DNA of 64,000 bases from Rhodanobacteraceae bacterium (GTDB lineage: Bacteria; Pseudomonadota; Gammaproteobacteria; Xanthomonadales; SZUA-5): positions 124,001 through 188,000 of the forward strand of contig JACKOW010000006.1 in the NCBI GenBank assembly GCA_024234055.1. The letters run 5' to 3'. The position numbers and the translations under genes were made by a program. The notes beneath the pieces were generated by a model. The model saw nothing but the letters and a program-made list of their open reading frames with translations, was not told the DNA's origin and ran no database searches. This document shows, piece by piece, positions 36,990-46,660 of the stretch (positions within the stretch are counted from its first letter, which is position 1; every line of letters starts with the position of its first letter).

Positions 36990-37477
36990 TAAGTGCGCTA
37001 AGGTGGTGAACGGGGCACGGGGCACGGGGCACGGGACACGGGGCACGGGACACTGGCAAGAGGGCAGGACGGCACACCGAGACTCCCGCCGGGGATGGCG
37101 TCATTGCGAGCCACCTGTGTCGGCCCGACACCGCGCACGGGCCATGAACCCGCCTGGTGCGCGTAGCCCGTTGTGCCGCGCAGCGGCTCAGCGGGGCTCT
37201 TTGGCGTCACCTCCCGGAGAGCGCTACGCGCACTTTGGGCTACAAAAGCCGGCTCTTGCCGGAATATGGGAATTCAATGACCTAGGACATGGGTTCATGG
37301 AGAGCGTAGCGAAGCAATCCAGAAGCATGGCGTCAATAGCGTTGGATTGCTTCGTCACTCCGTTCCTCGCAATGACGCGGCTGTTGTGGGTCCAGACAAG
37401 TCTGGACCCACAACAGCCCGAAGCCCGCAGCCTTTCCCGTGCCCCGTGCCCCGTGCCCCGTGCCCCGCAAATACCTG
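36990..37477. repeat. repeat cluster beside pyrF
   Basis: A short (GGGCACG)n array (about 37010-37052), the GCCACCTGT module (about 37108-37150), an inverted GTAGCCCG element (37163-37243), a CAATCCAG...CAATGAC module (37301-37376), a GGTCCAGACAAGTCTGGACC dyad (37389-37408) and (CCCCGTG)n (37435-37468) follow one another. No gene is seen. Confidence 0.8.
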
Positions 37478-38191
37478 CTACGCAAAGATCTCGGCGATGG
37501 TGCGCTGTATGGCCTGCGCGGCGGCGCGGGGGTCTTCGGCCTGGCGGATGGGGCGACCAACCACGATGTAGTCGGCGCCGTTGGCGAAGGCTGTGGCAAC
37601 GTCGACGGTGCGCTGCTGATCATCGCCGCCGGCGCTGGCGCGGATGCCCGGACAGACGATCAGCGCTGCCGAGCCGAGTTCGCTGCGCAGGCGGGCGGCC
37701 TCCAGGCCGGAGCAGACCAACCCGGCGGCGCCAGCGGCAATGGCCTCGGCGGCGCGCGCCGATACGCAGCTGGCGAGCGGCTGACTCACGCCGCTGGCCT
37801 GAAGTTCGCCTTCACTGATGCTGGTCAGCACCGTGACCGCCAGCAGGCGCATGGATCCGGCCTGGCCAGCCGCCGCCTTGATCGCGGCTGGATAGGCGTG
37901 CAGGGTCAGCAGATCAGGTTGATGGCGGGCCATGCCGGCGACGGCCGCGGCCACGGTCGCCGGAATATCGTGCAGCTTGAGATCGGCGAACACGCGTTTG
38001 CCAGCGGCCTTGAGTTCGGCCAGCAGCTCGAAATAGCCACCGCTGCTGAGCAGTTCCAGTCCGATCTTGTAATGACTGACGGCATCCCCCAGGCGCGCGA
38101 TCCATTGCCTGGCCTGATCAAGGTCGGCCACATCCAGCGCGAAGATCAGGCGTTCGGCCAGCGGGATTTCGGGGTGGTGCACGGTGGTCAT
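37478..38191 (-). CDS. pyrF: orotidine 5'-phosphate decarboxylase
   Basis: A 237-residue enzyme for the last step of UMP synthesis (OMP to UMP plus CO2), cytosolic. LIFALDVAD holds the first Asp; the catalytic Asp-x-Lys-x2-Asp array is in FADLKLHDIP, and the phosphate-binding end of the barrel is in CPGIRA and DYIVVGRPI. Length matches bacterial PyrF. The ATG at 38191 begins MTTVHHPEI; residues encoded before it are not conserved. The gene ends beside a composite dyad-heptamer repeat. Confidence 0.96.
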   Translation of the reverse strand: MTTVHHPEIPLAERLIFALDVADLDQARQWIARLGDAVSHYKIGLELLSSGGYFELLAELKAAGKRVFADLKLHDIPATVAAAVAGMARHQPDLLTLHAYPAAIKAAAGQAGSMRLLAVTVLTSISEGELQASGVSQPLASCVSARAAEAIAAGAAGLVCSGLEAARLRSELGSAALIVCPGIRASAGGDDQQRTVDVATAFANGADYIVVGRPIRQAEDPRAAAQAIQRTIAEIFA

Positions 38192-38324
38192 GGCATTCGG
38201 TCCGGCCCGGAGTCGCCGCAAAGATACAGGGGCCGCCGTGTGCTGGCCCGCGTCGCTCTCATTGCCCAACGGACATCTGGCTGCTTTGCGCCCTAGCCCG
38301 CATTTCTCACACTAAGTAGTGCAC

Positions 38325-38391
38325 CGGGGTTCTCAAATCAGATAAAGTTGAGTTGCGAGAACAACTTAGCTGAGATTTGCGGAGAACCCCG
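38325..38391 (+). promoter_or_regulatory. hairpin sequestering the transposase start
   Basis: CGGGGTTCTC (38325-38334) pairs perfectly with GAGAACCCCG (38382-38391), which ends at the base before the ATG and includes the GGAGAA ribosome-binding site. Transcripts reading in from outside would fold and hide the site, as is known for several other insertion sequences; transcripts starting inside would not. Confidence 0.6.
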
Positions 38392-39773
38392 ATGCCGACA
38401 CAGTGTAGCGCGACGAGCACGATTTTTGAGCAAGTGGATGGTCGTCAGGTGGTTGCCGGATTTGATGGCGGCGAGATCACGTCGGATGCGGGCGCACTGC
38501 TTCTGGGTCGCGTCGATGATTCGATCAAGCTCATGGATCGGCTGGCCGGGTGCTTTCAAGATGGTCGAGATCCCGAGTTGATCGAGCATTCGGTGCGGAC
38601 GCTGGTGATGCAGCGTGTGGTTGGGATCGCACTGGGCTACGAGGATCTGAACGATCACGATCAGTTGCGGCACGATCCGGTGTTGGCGGTGCTGGCGGGC
38701 AAGCTCAAAGCGCAGCGCAAGGACTGTGCGCCGTTGGCGGGCAAGTCAACGCTGAATCGGTTGGAGCATGCGCCGAAGGCGACGCCGGGTGAGCGTTATC
38801 GAAAGATTGCGCATCATCCGGAGCAGATCGAGTCGTTGTTTGTGGATTTGTTTTTGAGGCGCACGAGACGCCGCCGGAGTCGATCGTTCTGGATTTGGAT
38901 GCGACCGACGACCCGCTCCATGGGGATCAGGAGGGGCGGTTCTTTCATGGTTATTACGATGGTTACTGCTACCTGCCGTTGTACGTGTTTTGCGGCAAGC
39001 ATCTGCTGGCAGCGAAGCTGCGCCGGTCGAACATCGACGGCAGCGCGGGCGCGGTTGAAGAGATGGATCGGGTGGTGGGACAGATCCGCAAGCGCTGGCC
39101 CAAGGTGCGGATCACGCTTCGGGCGGACAGCGGTTTTGCACGCGAGGAGCTGATGGCGTGGTGCGAGAGCAACGCCGTTGACTACGTGTTTGGACTGGCC
39201 AAGAACGCGCGTTTGATCGAGGTGCTCGAGCCGGCTTTGGCGCGGGCTCAGGCGCGCCAGGCGCGCAGCGGAAAGGCGGAGCGGGAGTTCACGGATTTCC
39301 GTTATTCGACGCGCAAGAGTTGGAGTCGTGAGCGCCGCGTGGTGGGCAAGGCAGAGCAGTTACCGGGTCTAAGCAATCCGCGCTTTGTGGTGACCTCGCT
39401 GACATCCGAGACGTGGTCAGCGCGAGCGCTGTACGAAGATCTGTATTGCGCTCGCGGGGAGATGGAGAACCGCATCAAGGAATGCCAAGGGGACCTGTTC
39501 GCGGATCGCACGTCGACGGCCACCATGCTCGGCAACCAGTTGCGTCTGTGGTTGTCGTCGTTTGCCTATGTCCTGATGGACGCGCTGCGGCGAAAAGCAC
39601 TCGCCGGCACTGAATTGGCTCAGGCAACCTGCGGCACGCTGCGTTTGAAGTTGCTGAAGATCGGCGCCTGGGTCGTTCGGAGCGTTCGTCGGGTTCGTAT
39701 CGCGATGGCGTCGAGTTTCCCGTACCAGGACTTGTGGAGCGCCAGCTACGCTCGTCTTGCCGACAGCGGCTGA
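38392..39773 (+). pseudogene. IS1380-family transposase, frameshifted
   Basis: The first frame begins at the ATG 38392 and reads FDGGEITSDAGALLLGR, typical of IS1380 transposases, up to VDLFL. The second begins within LDLDATDDPLHG-x-QEGRFFHGYY and runs to 39773 (SSFPYQDLWSASYARLA). They meet at 38851-38856 (TTTTTG): adding one base, or slipping back one base there, restores EAHETPPESIVLDLDATDD. The family normally has a single frame, so this is probably a disabling mutation or a sequence error; programmed frameshifting is a weaker option because the run lacks a full slippery heptamer. The complete product would be about 460 residues. Confidence 0.85.
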
Positions 39774-40005
39774 TTGAAACCAGCGATCCTGCGTCAACGG
39801 CCCCTTCCGGGGCTACGGCCGTCGGCGGCGGGCAATAAAGTCAAACAAATCAGCAAGAAAAGCCACGGCATCCCGCGCCAAAATGAGCGGAAATCGAACA
39901 CCAAGCGCCGTTCTGCCGCCGGTGCGGACGAACGATCTTCAACCACCGCAAGAAACAACGTCCCGCAACCGTTGAAGCGAGGGGGTGTGAGAAATGCGGG
40001 CTAGG

Positions 40006-40216
40006 CAAGCGGGGCAGGGGGCAGGGGACCAAGCTCGCTTCACGGTCAGAGCTTGAGTCAGGATTGGAAACCTGCCCGCTGCCCCCACGCCCGGCACAAC
40101 AAGTCGTCATTCCCGCGAAAGCGCGCGAAAGCGGGAATCCACGCATGCGCAAGAACCTGAAAGCACTGGATTCCCGCTTGCGCTGGAATGACGGTATCGA
40201 CTTGTTCAGAGCTTCC
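40006..40216. repeat. intergenic region with two inverted modules
   Basis: A GGCAGGGG module (40011-40090) is followed by CATTCCCGCGAAAGCG...GGATTCCCGC...GGAATGACG dyads (about 40107-40197), a widespread bacterial intergenic family. No gene is seen. Confidence 0.65.
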
Positions 40217-42046
40217 CTACCGCATCACGTCATCGACGCTGGCGCGGGTGATCGGGTGGTAGCTGCCGCGGGCACTGGCGTAGACCTTGCGGGCGTAATC
40301 CTGTTGCCCCGGGTTGCGCATCAGCGCGGTGTACAGGGGCAGTACGAACTTGCGGCGACCGATGCGCTGCAGGAAATCCTGCATCGGTGCGAAGGCCGGG
40401 CGGTAGTCGTGTTCGATGGCCTTCATGTACCAGGCGAAGGCGATCTCGCTGTTGCCGACCATGCTCACCTGATAGGCCAGGTCGAACTCGGCCAGCTGCG
40501 CCGGCGTCGTCGATTCGGGCAGTCCTTCGATCCAGCGCATCCATTCCTGGGTGCTCCAGGCGCTGGTGTCGATGGCCGCAAGCGCTGTCTTGCCCGAGAG
40601 CCAGTCGCTGCGCGCGGCGTCGATGGCATCGAAGCGGGTGGCGTGGGTGCGCGGCGCGAAGTCCGGCAGACCCGGGCCCTCGATGAAAGCTGCCAACTCC
40701 TCGCCACTGACTTTGCCGGGATGGCGATCAAGCAGCTCGGACTTGAGGAAGGCGAGGAAGTCGTTGGTTCCGACTGTGCCGAAGGCATGCCGGTCGAACC
40801 ACGCTCGGACGAAGGGATCGAAGACTTCGCGCCCGAATCGTTGTTCCAGAAAACGCAGGAAGACCATGCCCTTGGTGTAGGCCACCTCGGTCAGACCGTC
40901 ATCCGGATCGCGCCCGCGCAGATCCAGGCGCAGATGCTGATCGGCCTCCGACAACGCTTCCAGCTCTTCCTGCAGATCACGTTCGGCCAGTTGCCGCTCC
41001 ATGTCGGCACGCTCGCTGCCAAAGGCCGCTTCGACGATGCGGTTCTCGACGTAGGTGGTGAAGCCCTCGTTCAACCAGAAATCATCCCAGCTGCGATTGG
41101 TGACCAGATTGCCCGACCAGGAATGCGCCAGCTCGTGGGCAATCAGCGCCACCAGGCTGCGGTCGCCAGCGATCACGGTGGGCGTGAGGAAGGTCAGTCG
41201 CGGGTTTTCCATGCCGCCGAAGGGAAAGGAGGCCGGCAGCACCAGCAAATCGTAGCGGCCCCAGCGATAGGGGCCGTACAGCGACTCGGTGATCTCGATC
41301 ATGCGCTCGGTGTCTTCGAACTCGTAGGCGGCCGCTTCGAGCACATTGGGCTCTGCATACACGCCGCTGCGCTCGCCCAAGGCAGCGAACTTGAGCTCGC
41401 CCACGGCCAAGGCCAGCAGGTAGCTCGGAATCGCCTGCTGCATGATGAAGCGGTAGTCGCCATTGGCGGCATCAAGCGGATTGTTGTTGGCACTCATCCG
41501 CGCCAGTAGTCCTGGCGGTGTGCTGATGCGGGCGGAATAACTGAAGCGCACCGCGGGCGTGTCCTGGATCGGCACCCAGGAGCGGGCATGGATGGCCTGC
41601 GACTGGGTGAACAGGAAGGGCTGTTTCTTGCCGGCGGTCAGCTCCGGCGGCAACCACTGCAAGCCGCTGGCATCCGGCGAGGTGCGGTAGCGGACGCGGA
41701 TGCGCTCGACGCCCTGGGGAAGCTCGATGCGCAGCGCCTGACCGAAAATCGGATCGGCCCTGGACAGGCTGAAGGCGGTCGGCGTGTAGCGCTGCTGGGC
41801 ATCGACGGCGAGTACCTGATCGATGTGCAGCTCGCGCGTGTCCAGCACTACCTCGGTGGCGGCCGGATCCTTGCGCAGCAGATCCAGATCGACAAATCCG
41901 GAGAGCTCGCGGCGCTCGAAGGACACCGCGAGATCCAGGTGCGCATGGCTCACCCGCACCGCATCGATGTTGGCGTAGGAATGCGGATCGGGTGCAGCGC
42001 AGGCAGTGCTCACGGTGAATACCAGCAGGGTCAGAAAGGCGCGCAT
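40217..42046 (-). CDS. secreted M1 family aminopeptidase (leukotriene-A4-hydrolase-like)
   Basis: A 609-residue zinc metallopeptidase with a signal peptide (FLTLLVFTVSTACA, cleavage near 18). The substrate-binding GGMENPRLTF and the zinc motif HELAH-x18-E (HELAHSWSGN...NEGF) are complete, with a C-terminal helical domain as in the LTA4H/aminopeptidase B branch. Predicted to remove N-terminal residues from peptides in the periplasm or outside. The ATG at 42046 fits the signal peptide; the frame continues 27 codons upstream without conservation. Confidence 0.92.
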   Translation of the reverse strand: MRAFLTLLVFTVSTACAAPDPHSYANIDAVRVSHAHLDLAVSFERRELSGFVDLDLLRKDPAATEVVLDTRELHIDQVLAVDAQQRYTPTAFSLSRADPIFGQALRIELPQGVERIRVRYRTSPDASGLQWLPPELTAGKKQPFLFTQSQAIHARSWVPIQDTPAVRFSYSARISTPPGLLARMSANNNPLDAANGDYRFIMQQAIPSYLLALAVGELKFAALGERSGVYAEPNVLEAAAYEFEDTERMIEITESLYGPYRWGRYDLLVLPASFPFGGMENPRLTFLTPTVIAGDRSLVALIAHELAHSWSGNLVTNRSWDDFWLNEGFTTYVENRIVEAAFGSERADMERQLAERDLQEELEALSEADQHLRLDLRGRDPDDGLTEVAYTKGMVFLRFLEQRFGREVFDPFVRAWFDRHAFGTVGTNDFLAFLKSELLDRHPGKVSGEELAAFIEGPGLPDFAPRTHATRFDAIDAARSDWLSGKTALAAIDTSAWSTQEWMRWIEGLPESTTPAQLAEFDLAYQVSMVGNSEIAFAWYMKAIEHDYRPAFAPMQDFLQRIGRRKFVLPLYTALMRNPGQQDYARKVYASARGSYHPITRASVDDVMR

Positions 42047-42169
42047 GGCAGCTTCAGTACATCGCGGGGCCGCCGAGTATGCCGCGGGTGCGATGAATAT
42101 GCCGCTCGCGCCATTGCGGGCTTCCATGAACTTCGTCCATCACCTCAGGACTGTTCGGGCCGTTGCTGT

Positions 42170-42244
42170 GGAGGGCGCCGCGCTGCGGCGCCGCTCTTGC
42201 GCCTCTGGCAGATCAAGAGCGGCCACCCAGGCGCGCGTCCCTCC
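42170..42244. repeat. GGAGGGCGCCGC...CCCTCC module
   Basis: A 75-bp element with terminal GGAGGG/CCCTCC, internal GGCGCCGCGCTGCGGCGCC dyad and the segment GATCAAGAGCGGCC. Its twin is at 25193-25266. It lies just upstream of the aminopeptidase start. Confidence 0.75.
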
Positions 42245-42267
42245 TCAAAGCCGCTGATCAGACCTGG

Positions 42268-45200
42268 TCAGGCGGCCTGACACACCGAGGCCATCATCGC
42301 CCGCAGCGCTGCTGGTTTGACCGGCTTGTGCAGCACCGGCAGTCGCGCTGCGGCAGCAGCTTTCAGGAAGGCCTCGTTGCGATCGGCGCTGACCATGACG
42401 ATGGCCGCGGGTGCGCAGCCGATCCGGCGCCAGTTCAGGACCAGATCAATGCCATTCTCGTCGCCGTCCAACTGGTGATCGACCAGCGCCAGATCAAAGC
42501 TGCCCGATTGCAACAATTGCACTGCCGGCAGCCCTGAGGATGCGGTCTGCACCTGATGGCCCCAGCGCTGGAGCAGACCGGACGTGGCCTCCAGCACCTC
42601 CGGTTCATTGTCGATCACCAGGATCCGCAGGCCTTGCCGGTTCGCCGTGGCGGTCTGGGCGTCGGCGCTCGCGCGATCGCGGCTGGCCAGTTCGGCCCGG
42701 CGGGCGCTGACGAAGAACATGCTGCCGTGTTCGGCGCGCGAGCGCAGGTCCAGCTGCGCGCCCATCAGGTGCGCCAGACGCATGCAACCCGCCAGACCCA
42801 GTCCCAGGCCGCGCTCGCCCCAGGGCGAGCCCTCGGGGCCACGCTCGAAATCACTGAATACCCGGGAGCGGACCGTGTCGGGGATGCCCGGACCGCTGTC
42901 CCAGACTTCGATCCGCACGCGCTCACCCTGACGACGCGCCCCTACCACCACACCACCCTTGCGGGTGTAGCGCAGCGCATTGGAAATGAAGTTCTGCAGG
43001 ATTCGCCGCAGCAGTTTGCGATCACTGTGGATCACCAGCCGCGTGGCCAGAAAGCGTAGTCGCAGGCCCCGACTTTGCGCCAGTGAGGCAAATTGCGACT
43101 GCATCGACTCGAACAACTCGCCGAGGGCAAAGGGCTGCATCTCGGGTTCCAGCACGCCGGCATCCAGTCGCGCCAGATCGATCAGTCCGTCCAGCATCTC
43201 CTCGGCGGCCGACAAGGAGGAATCGACCCGATCGACCAGTCCGCTGGCGTCCGTCCCCAGGCGTGGGTCATCCCGCAGGGAAGACAGGAACAGGCGCGCG
43301 GCCGACAGCGGCTGCAACAGATCATGGCTGGCAGCAGCGATGAAGCGGGTGCGCGTTTCCTGCGCCGCCTGGGCCAGCCGCCGGGCCTGCTCCTGCGCCT
43401 TCAGCGAGGCCCGCAACTCGAAGGTGCGCTGTTCGACCCGATCTTCCAGATGCTCGTTGGCTTCGCGCAGGGCGTCCTCGGCGCGCTTGAATTCGGTGAT
43501 GTCGTTGAAACTCATGACGAAGCCACCGCCGGGCAGGGGTTCGCCGCGCATTTCCACCACATGGCCATCAGCACGTTCGCGCACATAGCGATGCGAACTG
43601 CCGGCGCGCATATGGGCCAGTCGACGCTCCACCTGATCGTCGACATCACCGGGTCCGATCTGGCCGCGCTCAGCGTTGTAGCGAATCAGGTCGGCCACCG
43701 GCCGACCGACGAAGAGCATGCCGTCGGGATAGTCGAAGAGTTCGCTGTAGCGCCGATTCCAGGCCACCAGACGCATCTCGCCATCGACCACGCTGATGCC
43801 CTGGCTCATGTGCTCGAAGGTGGTCTGCAGCAGTTCGCGGTTGAAGCGCAGAGCCTGGCTGGTCTCGTCCAGCACCGAGACCACCTCGCCCAGCTCCAGA
43901 CCGCTGCCGCGCAGTACCGAGGTCAGCATCAGCCGCGCCGAGCCGGGGCCGACGGCACCGGCCAGCAGCCGCTCGGTGAACTGTAGCGCCCTGCGGTCAG
44001 CCGGGGCCGAAAGATCAGGGTCGCGCTGGTGCGTGAGGAAAAAGCGCTCGAAGGCGGCAGTCGCCGATTCCCGTCCGAGGATGCGCTGCGCCAGTTCCAC
44101 CAGATCGCGCAGGTGCACATGCGGCACCAGCTCTTGCACGGCGCTGGCCCGCAGCGCGTAGGGGTCCAGATAGGCCGTGGCCTGCAGGCGTTCGCCCAGA
44201 TGCGGTCGTTGTCGCAGCGACACCGCCATCAGCAGCGCCGAATTCACCAGCAGGGACCAGAGCGTGCCGTGGGTCAGCGGATCGGGCCCGGCCACGCCCA
44301 GCAGCGCCTGCGGCGCCAGCGGTGCAAATCCCCACGGGCCTTTTTGCAGGAATTCGCCGCCAACCCAACCCGCCAGCGACAGCTGCGGCAGCAGCAGGGT
44401 GTAGATCCAGACCGCGAAACCGCCGGCCAGGCCCCAGGCCACGCCGCGCTGACTGGCATTGCGCCAGTACAGCGAGGCCACCAGCGCCGGGGCGAACTGG
44501 GCGACGGCGCTGAAAGCCAGCAAGCCGTAGCTGGCGAGCGTGCCGCTGCCACCGTCGATGCGATAGAAGGCGAAAGCCAATGCCGCCAGCAGCGCAATCG
44601 ACACCCGCTTGCAGCCCAGCACCCAGGCGGACAGATCGGCGTTCTGCTGCAGTCGCAGCGACCGTATCCGCATCAGCAGCGGCATCAGCAGATCGTTGCT
44701 GATCATGGTCGACAGTGCCACGCAGACGACGATGACCATCGCCGTACCCGCCGACAGACCACCGATGAAGGCCAGCATGGCGATGCCGGGATGGCCGTTT
44801 TCCAGGGGCAGGCGCAGCAGCAGGTGATCGGGGTTCCCAGCCGGGACCAGGTCCTGCGCCAGCCAGGCCACCGGCAGCACGCAGATCGACACCAGCACCA
44901 GATAGCCGATGAATACCCGCCGCGCCAGTTTCAGATCGGCAGGATCGGTGCACTCCACCACCCCAACCTGGAACTGCCGCGGCAGACAGAAGATGGCGCA
45001 GGCGGCGAGAAGGGTCTGGGTGAGAAAGGTCAGCGTGCCAAATTGCTCGGGCGACCACACCGGGTCGGCAGCCACGCGCGCCAGCGCTCCCGGCCAGGCG
45101 TTCTTGCCGAGCACCAGGGCCAGCAGCGCAACCACGATCAGCGCCGCCAGCTTGACCACCGACTCCAGCGCCACCGCCACCAACAGGCCGCGACGGTGTG

Positions 45201-45792
45201 CCGTGGCGCTGGCCTCGCGGGCGCCGAAGAGCATGGCGAACAGGGCCATGGTCACCGCCACGTAGAGCGCGGTATCGGTGTACAGGCTGCTGCCATGATC
45301 GCTGCTGGCCGGTGCCAATACCTGGATGCTGGCGCTGATGGCCTTGAACTGCAGGGCCACATAGGGCACGGCGGCGAACAAGGCGATGATCGTCACCAAT
45401 GCGGCCAGTGGCCGCGAGCGCCCGAAGCGCGCCGAGATCAGATGCGAGATCGAGCTGATGTTCTGCTGGCGCGCGATCAACACCAGCCGCTCCAGCAGGC
45501 CGCTGGCGAAGGCGAAGATCAGGATCGGGCCGAGATAGATCGGCAGGAAGGCCCAGCCGCTGCCGCGCGCCGTGCCGACCGCGCCGTACAGCGTCCAGGT
45601 GGTGCAATAGACCCCGAGCGCCAGGCTGTAGATCCACGCGCGCAGGGCTGGCTGGCTGGTCAGTCGGGCACGGCGATCTCCCCAGGCAGCGACCGAAAAC
45701 AACGCCACCAGATAGGTGAGGGCCGCGAGCAGCAACAACCAGGGGGCGATCACGGCGGCGTTGGACCAGCTTGCAAGTGGCAGTTGACCCAT
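42268..45792 (-). CDS. hybrid sensor histidine kinase with sodium-solute-symporter domain (CbrA/NahK-like)
   Basis: A 1174-residue membrane kinase. Residues 1-500 form a 12-13 helix SSF-type (PutP-like) domain. A PAS domain (about 640-750: GISVVDGEMRLVAWN), a coiled coil, a dimerisation domain with phospho-His823 (AASHDLLQPL), an ATPase domain (N box NFISNALRY, G box DSGPGIPD, GLGLGLAG) and a receiver domain (about 1055-1174; phospho-Asp1105, Lys1156) follow. The symporter part may sense or carry a nutrient. No response-regulator gene is adjacent, so its partner must lie elsewhere. Confidence 0.92.
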   Translation of the reverse strand: MGQLPLASWSNAAVIAPWLLLLAALTYLVALFSVAAWGDRRARLTSQPALRAWIYSLALGVYCTTWTLYGAVGTARGSGWAFLPIYLGPILIFAFASGLLERLVLIARQQNISSISHLISARFGRSRPLAALVTIIALFAAVPYVALQFKAISASIQVLAPASSDHGSSLYTDTALYVAVTMALFAMLFGAREASATAHRRGLLVAVALESVVKLAALIVVALLALVLGKNAWPGALARVAADPVWSPEQFGTLTFLTQTLLAACAIFCLPRQFQVGVVECTDPADLKLARRVFIGYLVLVSICVLPVAWLAQDLVPAGNPDHLLLRLPLENGHPGIAMLAFIGGLSAGTAMVIVVCVALSTMISNDLLMPLLMRIRSLRLQQNADLSAWVLGCKRVSIALLAALAFAFYRIDGGSGTLASYGLLAFSAVAQFAPALVASLYWRNASQRGVAWGLAGGFAVWIYTLLLPQLSLAGWVGGEFLQKGPWGFAPLAPQALLGVAGPDPLTHGTLWSLLVNSALLMAVSLRQRPHLGERLQATAYLDPYALRASAVQELVPHVHLRDLVELAQRILGRESATAAFERFFLTHQRDPDLSAPADRRALQFTERLLAGAVGPGSARLMLTSVLRGSGLELGEVVSVLDETSQALRFNRELLQTTFEHMSQGISVVDGEMRLVAWNRRYSELFDYPDGMLFVGRPVADLIRYNAERGQIGPGDVDDQVERRLAHMRAGSSHRYVRERADGHVVEMRGEPLPGGGFVMSFNDITEFKRAEDALREANEHLEDRVEQRTFELRASLKAQEQARRLAQAAQETRTRFIAAASHDLLQPLSAARLFLSSLRDDPRLGTDASGLVDRVDSSLSAAEEMLDGLIDLARLDAGVLEPEMQPFALGELFESMQSQFASLAQSRGLRLRFLATRLVIHSDRKLLRRILQNFISNALRYTRKGGVVVGARRQGERVRIEVWDSGPGIPDTVRSRVFSDFERGPEGSPWGERGLGLGLAGCMRLAHLMGAQLDLRSRAEHGSMFFVSARRAELASRDRASADAQTATANRQGLRILVIDNEPEVLEATSGLLQRWGHQVQTASSGLPAVQLLQSGSFDLALVDHQLDGDENGIDLVLNWRRIGCAPAAIVMVSADRNEAFLKAAAAARLPVLHKPVKPAALRAMMASVCQAA

Positions 45793-45855
45793 TTCGGCCA
45801 GCGCCCGCAGGTCGATCGGACCTCTCTGCTGCCCTCAGCCATCACCATCGCCGAC

Positions 45856-46521
45856 TCAGCGCGGGGCGTCGGGCTGCTTCTCCGGCTGTGCCAGATCGAA
45901 TTCGGACATCTGCAGGCAGCGCTCGTAGATGCGGTTGACGGTGGGATAGGGCGCCATGTCCATGCCATAGCGCAGGGCGTTGTAGACCTGCGGGATCAGG
46001 CAGCAGTCGGCCATCGTCGGCTCATCGCCCTCGCAGAACTCGCCGGTGGACGGATTGTTGCCGAGCAGCTCCTCCAGCGCCACAAAGCCCTCGCTCATCC
46101 AGTGGCGCATCCAGGCCTGTTTCTGGGCCAGATCGGCGCCGAGTTCGCTTTGCAGGTAGTCCAGCACCCGCAGATTGTTCAGCGGGTGGATATCGCAACC
46201 GATGACCTGGGAAATGCCGCGCACCCGGGCGCGCTCACGGGCGTTGGCCGGCATCAGCACGTAGCCGGCGCCGTGGTAGACGTCGGCCAGATATTCGATG
46301 ATGGCCATCGACTGGCGGATGACCCGCTCACCGTCCACCAGCACGGGGATCAGCTTCTGCGGATTGAGTTGGGCATAGTTCTCGCTGCGCTGCTCGCCGC
46401 CTGCAGCCAACAAGTGCACCGGCTGGTAGTCATAGGCCAGTCCCTTGAGGTTCAGCGCGATCCGTACCCGGTACGCGGCGCTCGAACGCCAATAGCTGTA
46501 GAGCCTGATCAAGTCGGTCAT
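45856..46521 (-). CDS. maiA: maleylacetoacetate isomerase (zeta-class GST)
   Basis: A 221-residue glutathione-dependent isomerase that turns maleylacetoacetate into fumarylacetoacetate in tyrosine and homogentisate breakdown. The thioredoxin-like N-domain begins with YSYWRSSAAYRVRIALNLKG, in which the Ser-Ser pair is the catalytic motif, and NPQKLIPVLVDG and SMAIIEYL bind glutathione. The ATG at 46521 precedes TDLIRLYSY as in the family. No other homogentisate gene is nearby. Divergent from the ATP-grasp gene. Confidence 0.93.
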   Translation of the reverse strand: MTDLIRLYSYWRSSAAYRVRIALNLKGLAYDYQPVHLLAAGGEQRSENYAQLNPQKLIPVLVDGERVIRQSMAIIEYLADVYHGAGYVLMPANARERARVRGISQVIGCDIHPLNNLRVLDYLQSELGADLAQKQAWMRHWMSEGFVALEELLGNNPSTGEFCEGDEPTMADCCLIPQVYNALRYGMDMAPYPTVNRIYERCLQMSEFDLAQPEKQPDAPR

Positions 46522-46660
46522 GACGCGCCCCCGCCCGCTGGAGCCACAAGCATAATGCAGTGGCGCCTCGCCAGCACGTCCGCGCCGCCGTCGATTCCAT
46601 GCCTTGCAGTTCGGGCGGCGGCGACTGATGCTTCCCGCCCCCGTTTTCCGTGGACCACCC

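Larger units (their letters stand above)
38292..40005 (+). mobile_element. IS1380-family insertion sequence
   Basis: A 1714-bp element bounded by a perfect 21-bp terminal inverted repeat (38292-38312 and 39985-40005, beginning CCTAGCCCGCATTTC). It encloses one broken transposase reading frame and about 200 bp of non-coding DNA at its right end. No matching target duplication is seen next to the ends (TGCGC on the left, CAAGC on the right). Size and transposase type fit IS1380. Confidence 0.9.

Noticed and set aside
38851..38857. Programmed -1 frameshift in the IS1380 transposase
   Set aside because: The run is G-TTT-TTG, not a true X-XXY-YYZ heptamer, and the family uses a single frame; kept only as a weak alternative.
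40064..41509. Plus-strand 481-codon frame
   Set aside because: Antisense to the M1 aminopeptidase zinc motif region.
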